Positions 53,598 to 63,124 of a stretch of 64,000 bases of DNA are shown piece after piece (the first letter of the stretch is position 1; every line of letters begins with the position of its first letter). The stretch is from positions 62,001 through 126,000 of the forward strand of contig UCMW01000006.1 of assembly GCA_900473745.1 (NCBI GenBank), in the 5' to 3' direction. This DNA comes from Hyphomicrobiales bacterium. Its GTDB lineage: Bacteria; Pseudomonadota; Alphaproteobacteria; Rhizobiales; Rhizobiaceae. Both the position numbers and the translations under genes were made by a program. The notes under the pieces were generated by a model. The model was not told the DNA's origin and did no database searches. It saw nothing but the letters and a program-made list of their open reading frames with translations.

Positions 53598-54768
53598 CCA
53601 CTCCCGTGTCATTGTCTTGCCCGTGCTTTCGGCCAGCATCGGCTGGATCGCGTGGAGCGGTCATGTGCTGGCACTTCCCGCCGCCGCCCTCTTTCCGCTT
53701 CTCTGGTCATGGTCGCGGACACGCGGACAGGCAGGCGTGGTTTTGGCGTTCTACTTCCTGGCCGCGTCCCGGGGGCTGCCCCAAGGTGTCGCAAATTACT
53801 ACGCGATTAACATCTGGCCGGGCCTGGTGCTCTGGCTGATCGCCTCATCCGCCTTTGTCACCGTGCACGTGGTTTTGTGGACGAATACAGTCGGGTGGCG
53901 AAAGCCGTTTCGGTTTCTGCTCGCCTGTATCATCATGGCGGTGCCGCCATTCGGCATTATGGGCTGGGCACATCCTGTCACCGCAGCAGGTATTCTGTTT
54001 CCGGGCTGGGGCTGGTGGGGGTTGCTTGCGATAGGAACGGCCCTCGCGCTCACGACGACGCGGACCTGGCCGGCCTGCCTTGTCATCATGATGGGCTTGT
54101 GGCTCTGGTCGGCTACGCATTGGACGGGGCCGAGATTGGCGGAAGGCTTTCAGGGTGTCGATCTTCAGATGGGCGCAGGCCTTGGACGCGACGCAAGTCT
54201 CGAGCGCCAGAGGGAACTGATTGCTCTCGTTCGTGACAATGTCCGCGACCATGCCTGGGATCCTGCAGACATGATCGTCGTTCTTCCCGAAACTGCGCTG
54301 GGTTTCTGGACGCCGGGGGTTGTGCGTCTCTGGCAGAGGGAACTTGCCGGTTCCGGGATCACGGTCGTTGCGGGTGCAGCTCACATCACTCCTGACGGCT
54401 ATGACAATGTGCTTGCTCTGATCTCGTCGAAGTCCAGTGATTTTGTCTATCGCCAGCGCATGCCTGTGCCCGGATCGATGTGGCAACCGTGGAAAGGACT
54501 GTTCGGCGACGGCGGTGGTGCAAGGGCGCATATCTTTGCAAATCCGGTCGTCCGAATTGGAGACCGGGATGTCGCAGTGCTGATCTGCTACGAGCAGCTG
54601 ATCGTCCGGCCAGTGCTGCAATCCATGCTGCATGATATCGATGTGGTGATTGCGGTGGGAAACGGCTGGTGGACGGAGGAAACATCCATCCTGGACATTC
54701 AGCGGGCAAGTGCCGAGGCGTGGGCTCACCTCTTCGACAAGCCGCTCGTCCAATCCTTCAACCGGTGA
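53587..54768 (+). CDS. traB: Conjugal transfer protein TraB (nitrilase-like)
   Basis: 393 residues from GTG 53587, overlapping the traF stop by 11 bases. About six helices (e.g. VLPVLSASIGWIAWSGHVLA) precede a carbon-nitrogen hydrolase domain with Glu in VLPETALGFW, Lys in QPWKGL and Cys in VLICYEQL, so the E-K-C triad is intact, as in apolipoprotein N-acyltransferases. The family role in transfer is not well defined. traH, which normally follows traB, is not present. Confidence 0.92.
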   Translation: MSPDHSRVIVLPVLSASIGWIAWSGHVLALPAAALFPLLWSWSRTRGQAGVVLAFYFLAASRGLPQGVANYYAINIWPGLVLWLIASSAFVTVHVVLWTNTVGWRKPFRFLLACIIMAVPPFGIMGWAHPVTAAGILFPGWGWWGLLAIGTALALTTTRTWPACLVIMMGLWLWSATHWTGPRLAEGFQGVDLQMGAGLGRDASLERQRELIALVRDNVRDHAWDPADMIVVLPETALGFWTPGVVRLWQRELAGSGITVVAGAAHITPDGYDNVLALISSKSSDFVYRQRMPVPGSMWQPWKGLFGDGGGARAHIFANPVVRIGDRDVAVLICYEQLIVRPVLQSMLHDIDVVIAVGNGWWTEETSILDIQRASAEAWAHLFDKPLVQSFNR

Positions 54769-55009
54769 GCAGATTGCTATCCAGGCCAGTGATGGAGCGG
54801 TGCGTGGCCCCCTGCGTCCCTCGTTTGCGAGAAGCCCGCTGCCGGAATTGCGATCTGCCGGCGCATTAGGCCGGGTCAATAGCTGGTTTTTAGGCCCTGC
54901 CCCTTGCCTTTGACCCGGACTCGTTCCTGGTATGCGATCAGCGCAATGGTGCGCTGCAACAATATCGCTTTCAGATTCAACGAAAGGCAGTTATTTTCCT
55001 AACTGCTGA

Positions 55010-55157
55010 TGAGCGCACCTCCTCCCGCGTGATTCGGAATATCGGACACTCGCTCCTCCTCCCTTGAGTGTCCGGATATGGGTATTGGCAATCCTCCTCC
55101 CTGCCAATGCTCAACAATCAAAAAAGGCTCGCTGCTCCTCCCGCGGCGGGCCTTTTT
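55010..55157 (+). ncRNA. Multi-hairpin anti-Shine-Dalgarno sRNA (alpha-r14 / NfeR1-like)
   Basis: Four hairpins show pyrimidine motifs complementary to the ribosome-binding site in their loops: CCTCCTCCC at 55018-55026, 55055-55063 and 55093-55101, and CTCCTCCC at 55135-55142. Hairpin 2 is CGGACACTC/GAGTGTCCG (55043-55074), hairpin 3 ATTGGCA/TGCCAAT (55084-55108), and the last one is a GC-rich stem followed by TTTTTC, a Rho-independent terminator. This is the plan of the alpha-r14 family of rhizobial trans-acting sRNAs, which repress many mRNAs, including transporters. The 5' end is estimated. Confidence 0.85.
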
Positions 55158-55435
55158 CATTTGTTCTGCCTTACCCAAACGGTCTTCTCCGTATCCTCGG
55201 TATGCCCCCCTTGCCTTATGATCATCACCTGCTGGTCGTTGCCTTCAGGCTTGCAAAACCGCAGCCCATGCCGCCCATGCCTTGATCGGGCGGCGGCCGA
55301 TATTGCGTTTCGACAGGGGGATCGAACGGCTTGCGCTACGTTTGCCGGGAGGTTGATTTCTTCCGCATCGAGAAGGCAGACACGAAAAAGCCTCTTCTCA
55401 ACGCTCTATGGGCGTGTTTCAAGAGGTGTCATTTC
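55158..55435. other. Intergenic, no supported gene
   Basis: About 280 bases between the sRNA and the I78 lipoprotein gene; only chance frames are present. Confidence 0.4.
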
Positions 55436-55732
55436 ATGCTCGTTTCACGCAAACTCACTGCCGTCTTCATCGTTTCATTTTGCTCGGCTCTTACCGCGTG
55501 CAAAGCCGATTCCGTTCAGCCATCCCCCGTCGGGCCATGCAGTGCAGACGCCGCCCGAAGCCTTGTTGGACAGGCAAGACCGACAGATGCGGAGGCGATG
55601 CGGGTGACCAATGCCAAAAGCGTACGCCAGATCGAGCCAGGCCAAATGGTGACGCAGGATTTCAGGGATGATCGCGTGACCGTTGAGACTGATCCGTCGT
55701 CCGGCCGGGTTGTCGCTGCCCGGTGCGGCTGA
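55436..55732 (+). CDS. Peptidase inhibitor I78-family lipoprotein
   Basis: 98 residues from ATG 55436 (AAGAGG upstream). Signal sequence SRKLTAVFIVSFCSALTAC with the lipobox LTAC, so it is lipid-anchored. The mature domain has CSADAARSLVGQ, MRVTNAKSVRQIEPGQMVTQ then DFRDDRVTVETDPSSGRVVA, the full I78 pattern including the final Cys. Such proteins inhibit serine proteases in the envelope. Confidence 0.85.
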   Translation: MLVSRKLTAVFIVSFCSALTACKADSVQPSPVGPCSADAARSLVGQARPTDAEAMRVTNAKSVRQIEPGQMVTQDFRDDRVTVETDPSSGRVVAARCG

Positions 55733-55767
55733 GCCTGCAGATCGGCTTGGCTTAAACAGGCCATAGA

Positions 55768-56145
55768 TCAGCTCCGCAACATGGCATGCTCTGAAGGTCC
55801 CGGACAGCGGCTTGAAGACAGCGGACCGAGGGGAGCTTGGTGAGCCTGGTTGCCTGTTCCTTTTGCGCCCCGTACCAGACATTCGCCAAAGGCACGGATC
55901 GCCGGCCGTGCATGAAGTGTCAGAGTGTAAAGTTCAGAAAGCCTGCTCGCCATGTTGCGCAGGATTTCATGCCGGGCCTCCTCGCGTGCGGTGGCGTCCG
56001 TTCCTGCCCAGTTGCGTGCCATTGCATCGGGTATGTCGTGTAGCGCGCTTTCGATATGGCGAATGACGCGGCTCCGGATGGCCGGAATTCCTTGGTGGCT
56101 GAGGAGCAGCAAAAGGCTCAGGCTGCAGGCGATTTCTTCTGCCAT
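55768..56145 (-). CDS. Hypothetical protein near traR
   Basis: About 125 residues from ATG 56145. Third codon positions are GC-rich, as in real genes here. The middle is helical (HEILRNMASRLSELYTLTLH) after a hydrophobic stretch (SLSLLLLLSHQGI). Position next to the TraR-like gene invites comparison with the antiactivator TraM, but no similarity was seen. The opposite strand has a GTG frame with CSFC and CMKC pairs, which is less coding-like. Confidence 0.35.
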   Translation of the reverse strand: MAEEIACSLSLLLLLSHQGIPAIRSRVIRHIESALHDIPDAMARNWAGTDATAREEARHEILRNMASRLSELYTLTLHARPAIRAFGECLVRGAKGTGNQAHQAPLGPLSSSRCPGPSEHAMLRS

Positions 56146-56501
56146 CCCTGGCAGTGGGTGGAGATCGCGACGACGGTTCGCCCACATCCGGCAAAGCCGC
56201 GTACCGTAGCCCTTCGTGCCTGTGTCGGTGTAAAGCGCGCATTTTGCTCTGATTATGTTCTCATTTTTCCGAGGTCAGGCTCCGCATCGGCACCTATCGC
56301 TGCCCTTGCCCTTTCCTTCCGCTTGCTGTGTCGACCGTAGCAGGGGATGACTGGCTTACCTCACGAGTACTGGCTAATGGGGCGGGATGGAGAGGTCCAA
56401 GGAGAGGACTATCTTCAGCGGATTGACGGATAACCTGCATATCATCGGCCTGGCGACCGATCGCGAAGTGCTCCGGACACGAGACGCAAGCCAGTTCCAC
56501 T
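56146..56501. other. Intergenic, no supported gene
   Basis: About 350 bases between the hypothetical gene and the end of the TraR-like gene. No inverted repeat resembling a tra box was recognised. Confidence 0.4.
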
Positions 56502-57206
56502 TCATATCAGGTTCATGTCCTTGGAAATGGCGACGAGATGCGGCACGGTCGCCGCCCCGAGCTTTTCTCTCGCCGAATCGAGATAGTGCTGAACCGTACG
56601 CGTTGAAAGGTGGGTGAGCAGGCCGATCTCAACCCCTGTTTTGCCTTTGGCGGCCCATGTGAGGCACAGGAGTTCGCCTGAGGACAAGCGTGCCTTGGCT
56701 GTACTTTCCGAATGCCCGCCGATATGGCTCAGTCGATAGGAAAGCGCCATCAGGACCGGCACCGCATCGCTCAAATCCTGTTGTTTCGGAAAGCGGAAGT
56801 CGCCCGTTGCACCTGCAAAACTTAGCAGGAGTTGTCTGTCGAAGCTTGCTCTGGCCGAGATTGTCAGTCCATGCGCGACACCATGCTCGATCGCATTTGC
56901 TGCAAAGCGTTTCAGCGGCCCGCCTGGGGTGGAAAGCCAGCCCGGCGCAGACCAGAAGAAGGTTCCGCTGCTACGCCTTGCCTGAGCGACAACAGGATCG
57001 AGGTGGAAGAGACGCTCGGCAAGGTACAGACGTTCCCACTTCTCAGGATAGTCGCCGAAGTATCGAGCTTCCGTTCCATTTAGTTCGAGAAAGGCATGGT
57101 GAGCGAAGCCGTTTCGCAGGGCAAACAACTTCATGGTCCGGGAGATGGCTCTTCGGCTTACTGCCGTGTCCACCATGTCGAGAAGGGTTCGAAACTGGAC
57201 GGTCAT
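56502..57206 (-). CDS. traR: TraR-like LuxR quorum-sensing regulator
   Basis: 234 residues, the same length as Ti TraR, from ATG 57206. The autoinducer domain keeps the contact residues: Trp in YPEKWERLYLAE, the following Tyr, Asp in LDPVVAQAR and Trp in SGTFFW. The C-terminal HTH is LSSGELLCLTWAAKGKTGVE then LSTRTVQHYLDSAREKLGA. In Ti plasmids TraR bound to an acyl-homoserine lactone activates tra genes. No traI synthase is in the window, so the signal would come from elsewhere. Confidence 0.85.
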   Translation of the reverse strand: MTVQFRTLLDMVDTAVSRRAISRTMKLFALRNGFAHHAFLELNGTEARYFGDYPEKWERLYLAERLFHLDPVVAQARRSSGTFFWSAPGWLSTPGGPLKRFAANAIEHGVAHGLTISARASFDRQLLLSFAGATGDFRFPKQQDLSDAVPVLMALSYRLSHIGGHSESTAKARLSSGELLCLTWAAKGKTGVEIGLLTHLSTRTVQHYLDSAREKLGAATVPHLVAISKDMNLI

Positions 57207-57586
57207 TTGCGGATCTCCCTGGTCCGCCAGCACCTGGCGGATGCGCGTGATCGAAAGCGCAGGTCGGCATTTCTTCCGGGCAGTTTCTCATCACCTTCGC
57301 CTTCATGCGAGAGGCACAGAGCTTGCAAATCTGCAGTGAGCCAAGGGCTTCTCTCCAACGGTCGTTTTAGGTTTGTCGGATGTGAAGCGCAGGTGCAGGC
57401 GGACATCGGTGGCCTGTCGTCTTCTCCGGGCCACAGAGGCGGGCATCACGCCGGTCGTTTGCGGATAGGTCGTGCCGACGCCTCTGACACCGGCAACTAT
57501 CAATTGTACGTCTTAGCTATTAGACGCCCCGCCGCTATGGCGGCACGTTCTCGCTAGGAACAACCAGAAGAGAGCGAGAAATTGCC
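57207..57586. other. Intergenic, no supported gene
   Basis: 380 bases between two divergent genes; should hold both promoters. No recognisable -35/-10 or operator was assigned. Confidence 0.4.
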
Positions 57587-58642
57587 ATGAGCATGCGACA
57601 TCTGATCGTCAGCCTTATGCCGTTGATTGGTATTGCCGGACTGGCCGGAACAGCTGATAGGGTTTTCGCCGGTGAGCTGATCCTAAACAGCTACGGCGGT
57701 CCCTACGAGGATATCATCCGCGAGCGGATCATCGAGCCGTTCGAGGCAGAGACCGGCATTGAGGTTATCTATGATGCGGTGGGCTCGTCGTCGCAGGACT
57801 ATGCGAAGATCAAGGCAACCGGGGGCCGGCCGGGCTTCGATGTCGTTGTGATGACGGCGGCCCAGGCCTTGCAGGGGTGTCAGGAAGGACTGCTGGAGAA
57901 GCTGCCCGTCGATGTGATTGGTGAGGTTGCCGCACTTTCTCCGCGTCTTTCTGGCGTGGCCGGGCCCTGTGGCGCCGTGCATGAAGTGCAGTACATGTCG
58001 CTTCTCTATCGGACCGATCATGTCGAGGGGGTGCCTTCGTCCTGGAATCTGTTGCTGGATCCGGGCCTTTCCGGTCGCGTGATCCTGCCGACCTTCCAGA
58101 ATGTCATGGCGGTCAATCTCCTTCAGGTCATGTCCGTCATGAATGGCGGCGGATTGGTGGATGAGCTCGATCCGGGTTTTGCCGCCATGGCCGGTATTGC
58201 GCGGCAGTCGATCGGCTTCGAGCAGTCGTCCGCCATTCTCGAAAGCTACATCAAGGATGGATCCGTCTGGGCCATGCCGTTCTGGAACGGACGGGCGCAA
58301 TTGCTTGTCGATTCCGGCGCTCCTGTCGATTATATCCGGCCTCGGGAAGGCACTATCCCTTTGATTGCCACGCTGAGCGTGCCCGTTGGTGCCGAGAACA
58401 AGGAGGCGGCCTATCGCTTCATCGACTTCTTCCTGAGGAAGTCCAGCCAGGAAGCCTGGGTCGAAGGCTATCGCGTCGGCAGTGCTCGGACCGACATCGT
58501 CGTGCCCGAGGAGCTTCGTGATCGGCAGATCCCAGAGGCCGAGCTCGATACCCTGCTTTTGCCGGACCTGGCAGTCATGGCCGAGCGCATGCCCGAGTGG
58601 TCTGAGCGCTGGGACCGCGACGTCGTTCCAGCGGCGAGGTAA
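57587..58642 (+). CDS. Polyamine/opine-type ABC transporter substrate-binding protein
   Basis: 351 residues with a signal peptide (IVSLMPLIGIAGLAGTADRV). Family 1/PotD-type binder: GELILNSYGGPYEDIIRERI then EPFEAETGIEVIYDAVGSSS and GGRPGFDVVVMTAAQALQGC. First gene of a tightly packed operon (permease starts 5 bases later). The substrate is unknown, likely a nitrogen-containing compound. Confidence 0.9.
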   Translation: MSMRHLIVSLMPLIGIAGLAGTADRVFAGELILNSYGGPYEDIIRERIIEPFEAETGIEVIYDAVGSSSQDYAKIKATGGRPGFDVVVMTAAQALQGCQEGLLEKLPVDVIGEVAALSPRLSGVAGPCGAVHEVQYMSLLYRTDHVEGVPSSWNLLLDPGLSGRVILPTFQNVMAVNLLQVMSVMNGGGLVDELDPGFAAMAGIARQSIGFEQSSAILESYIKDGSVWAMPFWNGRAQLLVDSGAPVDYIRPREGTIPLIATLSVPVGAENKEAAYRFIDFFLRKSSQEAWVEGYRVGSARTDIVVPEELRDRQIPEAELDTLLLPDLAVMAERMPEWSERWDRDVVPAAR

Positions 58643-58647
58643 CTCCG

Positions 58648-59550
58648 ATGGCAAACACTGTTTCTCTTGTCCTGCCTGCGGCGCGCTTGCGGGCAGCGGG
58701 GCCGGCGCATCTCTACCTTGCGCTCTCGCCCTCCGTGCTGATGCTCCTCATCTTCTTTGCCCTCCCCATGGGCATGATGATCGGCCTCAGCTTTTCTGAT
58801 CCAGCATCAGGGCTGCCATCGCTTGCGAGTTATCATCGTTTCTTTACCGATGGGCTTTCGCTTGCCGGGATCATGCGGACTGTTTCAATGTCGCTCTGTG
58901 TCGCGATGGCCGTGACCGTGCTCGGCTACCCCGTTGCGTATTATCTGGCCAGGGCCAGGGGGCGGACGCGTGCGATCGTTTTCGCACTGGCGCTCGCGCC
59001 CGAGCTCGCGGGTGTCGTGCTTCGCACCTATGGCTGGCTGATCATCCTGGAGGATCGCGGCTTCATCAATGATGCGCTTCTGCATCTCGGCCTGATTTCT
59101 TTGCCGCTGCCTCTATCCAAGAACATGTTCGCCGTGGTGGTGGGGCTGACCCACGTGGTTCTTCCCTTCGGCATCCTTTCGTTAATGACAAGCATCCAGG
59201 GGATCGATCCCAACCTGGAACGGGCCGCCCAGGTTCTTGGTGCCAACAGGGCAAGCGTCATCCGCCATGTGGTCCTGCCGCTCTCCGTGCCTGGCATCGT
59301 CAGCTCGCTGATGATCTCCTTCACCATGGCGGCAAGCGCCTATGCCACCCCTGCCCTTCTCGGTGGAGCCGGTTTCAAGGTTCTGGCGACCATGATCGCC
59401 GAGCAGGTGCTCTTCTATGTCAACTGGTCCTTTGCCGCCGTCATGGCCAATGTCCTCTTCCTCATGATGCTCGTGGTTTCCTATCTCGGCATCCGCTTCG
59501 AGGCGCGCAGACGCAACAGGCTCAGCGGCCTTGGAGGTCATTCGTCATGA
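58648..59550 (+). CDS. Polyamine-type ABC permease (PotB-like)
   Basis: A 300-residue inner-membrane permease with six helices (LYLALSPSVLMLLIFFALPM) and the EAA loop region QGIDPNLERAAQVLGANRAS. Overlaps the next permease by 4 bases. Confidence 0.92.
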   Translation: MANTVSLVLPAARLRAAGPAHLYLALSPSVLMLLIFFALPMGMMIGLSFSDPASGLPSLASYHRFFTDGLSLAGIMRTVSMSLCVAMAVTVLGYPVAYYLARARGRTRAIVFALALAPELAGVVLRTYGWLIILEDRGFINDALLHLGLISLPLPLSKNMFAVVVGLTHVVLPFGILSLMTSIQGIDPNLERAAQVLGANRASVIRHVVLPLSVPGIVSSLMISFTMAASAYATPALLGGAGFKVLATMIAEQVLFYVNWSFAAVMANVLFLMMLVVSYLGIRFEARRRNRLSGLGGHSS

Positions 59551-60350
59551 ACAGGATTTCCAGCTTTCTGTTTTGGGCATTGCTGGTCGGTGTCCTCGTC
59601 TTCATCACCATGCCGATCATCGTGGTGCTGGCGGCTTCCTTCAGCCCAACTTCGGAGGTCACACTTGATCCCCGGCTCTGGACGCTTCGCTGGTATTCCG
59701 ACCTCATCGAACCGCGCTGGTTCGAGCCTTTCTGGCTCAGTGTCAGGATCGCCGTGATCGTCAGTGTCATCAGCGGGATTGCCGGGCTCTTCGCCGCCTA
59801 TGCCATCGTCTTCGAGCGGTTCCCGAGAAGCGACATGGTCATGTCCTTTCTCCTATCGCCCCTCTCAGTGCCGCAGATCGTCAAGGGGGTGGCAATCGTC
59901 CTTTTCATCTCGCAGCTCGGCCTGCAGCAGTTTCTCGGGACCGAGGCGCTGATTGCAGCCCATGTCGTGCTGACGCTTCCCTTCGTCACGCGCATGGTGG
60001 CCGGCTCGATCGCAAATTTCGATCGGGGCCTGGATCAGGCGGCGCAGATCCTGGGCGCCGGCAGGCTCGATCGGCTTCGCTATGTGCTCCTGCCGCTGAT
60101 CAAGCCTGGCCTTCTGTCAGGCGTCACCTTCGCCTTCATCATCTCCTTCAACAATATCCCGCTTTCGGTGTTTCTCGTCCGTCCGGGCGACACCACGCTG
60201 CCGATCAAGGTGATCAATCATCTGGAATACAGCCTCGATCCCGTGATGGCAGCCGTCAATGTCGCATCGATGATCTTCATCCTCGCGGCGATCTTCATTT
60301 TTGAGAAAATCGGCGGCTTTTCCGCCCAACTGCATGGGGGAAGCAAATGA
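59547..60350 (+). CDS. Polyamine-type ABC permease (PotC-like)
   Basis: A 267-residue permease, partner of the previous one. EAA region NFDRGLDQAAQILGAGRLDR; helices such as FWALLVGVLVFITMPIIVVL. Overlaps the ATPase gene by 4 bases. Confidence 0.92.
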   Translation: MNRISSFLFWALLVGVLVFITMPIIVVLAASFSPTSEVTLDPRLWTLRWYSDLIEPRWFEPFWLSVRIAVIVSVISGIAGLFAAYAIVFERFPRSDMVMSFLLSPLSVPQIVKGVAIVLFISQLGLQQFLGTEALIAAHVVLTLPFVTRMVAGSIANFDRGLDQAAQILGAGRLDRLRYVLLPLIKPGLLSGVTFAFIISFNNIPLSVFLVRPGDTTLPIKVINHLEYSLDPVMAAVNVASMIFILAAIFIFEKIGGFSAQLHGGSK

Positions 60351-61432
60351 GCGCTCTCGACATTGAACTGCAATCCGTGACCAAATCCTATGGCGCCGTG
60401 TCCGTCGTCCGGAACTTGAGCCTCGCCGTGCCGCGCGGGGAGTTCGTCAGCATTCTCGGGCCCTCCGGATGTGGCAAGACGACCACGCTCAACATTATCG
60501 CCGGCTTTGCAGCACCCTCCTCCGGTGATATCCGCATTCGCGGCAAGAGCCAGGTTCGGGTATCACCCGAGAACCGCAATATTGGGCTCGTCTTCCAGAA
60601 CTATGCTCTCTTTCCGCATATGACCGTGGCCGAGAATGTCGGTTTCGGGTTGAAGATGCGAAAAGTCCCGCGAGCCGATGCGGAAGGTCGGATCGTGGAC
60701 GCACTGGAAAGTGTGCATCTTTCAGGCTTTGCCGATCGCTATCCGCGGGAGCTTTCCGGCGGCCAGCAGCAGCGGGTGGCGCTGGCAAGGGCCATTGCAC
60801 CGCGCCCTTCCGTGCTTCTGCTCGATGAACCCCTGTCCAACCTCGATCTCAAGCTGCGCGAGGCCATGCGCATCGAGCTCAAGGAGATCCAGGTCGCACT
60901 CGGCATGACCTTCGTCTATGTGACGCATGATCAGGAAGAGGCCATGGCCATGTCGGACCGGATCGTCGTCATGTGGCAGGGCGAAATCGCGCAGGCTGGC
61001 CGGCCTGGTGACATCTACAGGCATCCGCAGTCCAGTTTCGTCGCCGATTTTATCGGGCGGTCCAACCTGATCCCGGTCTCGACGTTTCGGTCCACGGTTG
61101 ACGGGACGGAAGTGCTGCTCGGATCGTCTGGCCTTAGGGTGATATCGTCGGAGCGCCCGGTGTCGGACCAGCCGCGTTTCCTGTGCATTCGACCGGAGAG
61201 TTTTCGCATCATCGGGGACGCCGAAAAGGCATCGACGGGGAGAAACAGACTCACGGGAACGCTCAGGCGGATCGTCAATCTCGGTGCCCAGCTCGATCTG
61301 TCCATCGAGATCGCGCCCGAACTTTTGATCTCTGTCGTCATCCCCTCCTCGCAGTCAGCGATGCTGCCCGCCATTGGCGAGGAATGCCGAGTGTTCGTGG
61401 CCGCAGAGGACGTGACGCTTCTCAGCCATTGA
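60347..61432 (+). CDS. Polyamine-type ABC ATPase (PotA-like)
   Basis: 361 residues. Walker A GPSGCGKTT, signature LSGGQQQRVALARAI, Walker B VLLLDEPLSNLDLK and switch VTHDQEEA are intact. The C-terminal 110 residues form the TOBE regulatory domain (LCIRPESFRIIG). Completes a four-gene importer. Confidence 0.95.
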   Translation: MSALDIELQSVTKSYGAVSVVRNLSLAVPRGEFVSILGPSGCGKTTTLNIIAGFAAPSSGDIRIRGKSQVRVSPENRNIGLVFQNYALFPHMTVAENVGFGLKMRKVPRADAEGRIVDALESVHLSGFADRYPRELSGGQQQRVALARAIAPRPSVLLLDEPLSNLDLKLREAMRIELKEIQVALGMTFVYVTHDQEEAMAMSDRIVVMWQGEIAQAGRPGDIYRHPQSSFVADFIGRSNLIPVSTFRSTVDGTEVLLGSSGLRVISSERPVSDQPRFLCIRPESFRIIGDAEKASTGRNRLTGTLRRIVNLGAQLDLSIEIAPELLISVVIPSSQSAMLPAIGEECRVFVAAEDVTLLSH

Positions 61433-61575
61433 GACGCCCAGCGATCGGGTTCGGCTATCAATCGGACCCGATCGCTATTGGAGAGCCAGCCGTCACCCGG
61501 CCTAGGCTTTGGTCGACGGCAATAGCCGTAACCGGTGATATCGACGCCACCGGATCAATCTCGAGGAGACTGATT

Positions 61576-62442
61576 ATGATGCTCAAGGACAAGATCCACG
61601 CCACGCAGAATTCCACCAATGTCTGCGCCGAAATCGAGGGTTTCGACTTTCATGACTATGACGACCGCGACATCGCGGAATTGCGCAGGCTGTGGCTCCA
61701 GTTCGGCGTGCTACGGTTCAAGCGGACCCAGATCAGCGATGCGGACCAGGTGCGCTTCTCAAAGCATTTCGGGGACTTCGTCATCCATCCCAAGCAGTTG
61801 CAGGAAGGCGGCCATCCGACCCATCCGGAGATCCTGGTGATTTCCAACCAGATGAAGGACGGCAAGCCAAGCGGCGCCCTCGGCAACAGCGAAGCAACCT
61901 GGCACACGGACACCTGGTTCTACGAGCGCCCGCCGGCAGGTGCCATCCTGAGGGCTATCCAGGTGCCACCGTCTGGTGGAGACACCTACTTCCTGTCGAC
62001 CTATCTCGCGTATGAAAGCCTGGCCGAGGTGCTGAAGAAGGCCGTCACTGGCCGGCAGATCTTCTTCCAGAACGTCTATGACAAGACCGGCAAGCTGCGG
62101 CTCAACAAGACGGAACCGAAGACCTCAGATTTCCGGGAATGGGACGGTGTGGTGCATCCGCTGGTCCGCACCCACGGCGAAACCGGTCGCAAGGCGCTTT
62201 ATCTCGGTGGCACGATCGAGGGGGCCTGGATCGTCGGTATGCCGATGGACGAGAGCCTCGATCTTCTGAGGGAACTTTGGGACCACACGACCGGCATGGA
62301 CGATGTCTTCGTCCAGTCCTGGGAAGAGGGCGACATCATGATGTGGGACAATCGCTGCACCATGCATCGCCGTGACGGCTTCGATCCGTCGACGATCCGC
62401 GTCATGCATCGGACCACGACCTCAGGCGAGCGTCCCGTCTGA
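61576..62442 (+). CDS. TauD/TfdA-family Fe(II)/2-oxoglutarate dioxygenase
   Basis: 288 residues from ATG 61576 (GGAGA upstream; the next ATG is adjacent). The iron site is HTD in EATWHTDTWFYERPPAG plus a distal His in RCTMHRRDGFDPSTIRVMHR. FKRTQISDADQVRFSKHFGD is the usual N-terminal region. Such enzymes hydroxylate small acids or amines, often releasing a leaving group. Its place after the importer suggests it acts on the imported compound. Confidence 0.88.
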   Translation: MMLKDKIHATQNSTNVCAEIEGFDFHDYDDRDIAELRRLWLQFGVLRFKRTQISDADQVRFSKHFGDFVIHPKQLQEGGHPTHPEILVISNQMKDGKPSGALGNSEATWHTDTWFYERPPAGAILRAIQVPPSGGDTYFLSTYLAYESLAEVLKKAVTGRQIFFQNVYDKTGKLRLNKTEPKTSDFREWDGVVHPLVRTHGETGRKALYLGGTIEGAWIVGMPMDESLDLLRELWDHTTGMDDVFVQSWEEGDIMMWDNRCTMHRRDGFDPSTIRVMHRTTTSGERPV

Positions 62443-62470
62443 AGTGGCAATGCGAGAGCAGGAGAAGATC

Positions 62471-63124
62471 ATGAGCATGCACTACCATGTGGCGGATTGC
62501 CACCCGCCCCTGTCGACGGAGCTCCTCGACCTGCTCTCGCAGACCGAAACCGCAACCATTGGTCATATCGAGCATGTCGGCTTTGTCGGCGATGCCATCC
62601 TGCCTATCTATCCGGCGCGGGTGGCGGGCCAGGCGCTGACGGTCGCGGCCCCCGGGCGGGACGGCACGGTCATCTACAAAGCAATCGATCTCCTGCGACC
62701 GGGTGACATCATGGTGATCTCAAGAGTGGACCGTGACGATATCGCCTGTGTCGGTGGCGGTGTGGCGCTCGCCGCCCGGGCGCGCGGAGCGGCCGGCATT
62801 GTCATTGACGGGCCGGCGACCGATCTCGACGAGATCATGGCTGTCGGTCTGCCCGTCTGGTGCCGTGGCCGATCTTCGCGCACCAGCAATCGACAGATCG
62901 CTGTCGGTGGGTCGATCAATGTGCCTATTGCCTGTGGGGCTGCGGCCGTGCTTCCCGGATATGCCGTCCTTGCCGATCCGGAGGGGGTCTTCGTCGCCGA
63001 TCGGGACCGCATGGAGGCACTTGCCCACTTGGCCATTGACCGACAGAAGCGCTCGGTTCTTTTGCGCTCCCATCTTGCCGAGGGGCGCTCCATCTTTGAT
63101 TTCGATCGCGAGAAGAACACATGA
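62471..63124 (+). CDS. RraA-like protein (possible aldolase)
   Basis: A 217-residue RraA/HMG-aldolase-family protein: YPARVAGQALTVAAPGRDGT, AIDLLRPGDIMVISRVDRDD, GGGVALAARARGAAGIVIDG then PATDLDEI. The family includes 4-hydroxy-4-methyl-2-oxoglutarate aldolases and RNase E inhibitors; in a catabolic operon the aldolase or a related lyase is more likely. ATG 62471 is preceded by AGGAGAAG, and the stop overlaps the next start. Confidence 0.85.
   Translation: MSMHYHVADCHPPLSTELLDLLSQTETATIGHIEHVGFVGDAILPIYPARVAGQALTVAAPGRDGTVIYKAIDLLRPGDIMVISRVDRDDIACVGGGVALAARARGAAGIVIDGPATDLDEIMAVGLPVWCRGRSSRTSNRQIAVGGSINVPIACGAAAVLPGYAVLADPEGVFVADRDRMEALAHLAIDRQKRSVLLRSHLAEGRSIFDFDREKNT

Noticed and set aside
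55837..56043. Plus-strand frame with CSFC and CMKC pairs, resembling a zinc ribbon
   Set aside because: The minus-strand frame over the same bases has much more gene-like third positions; the Cys pairs are probably chance.
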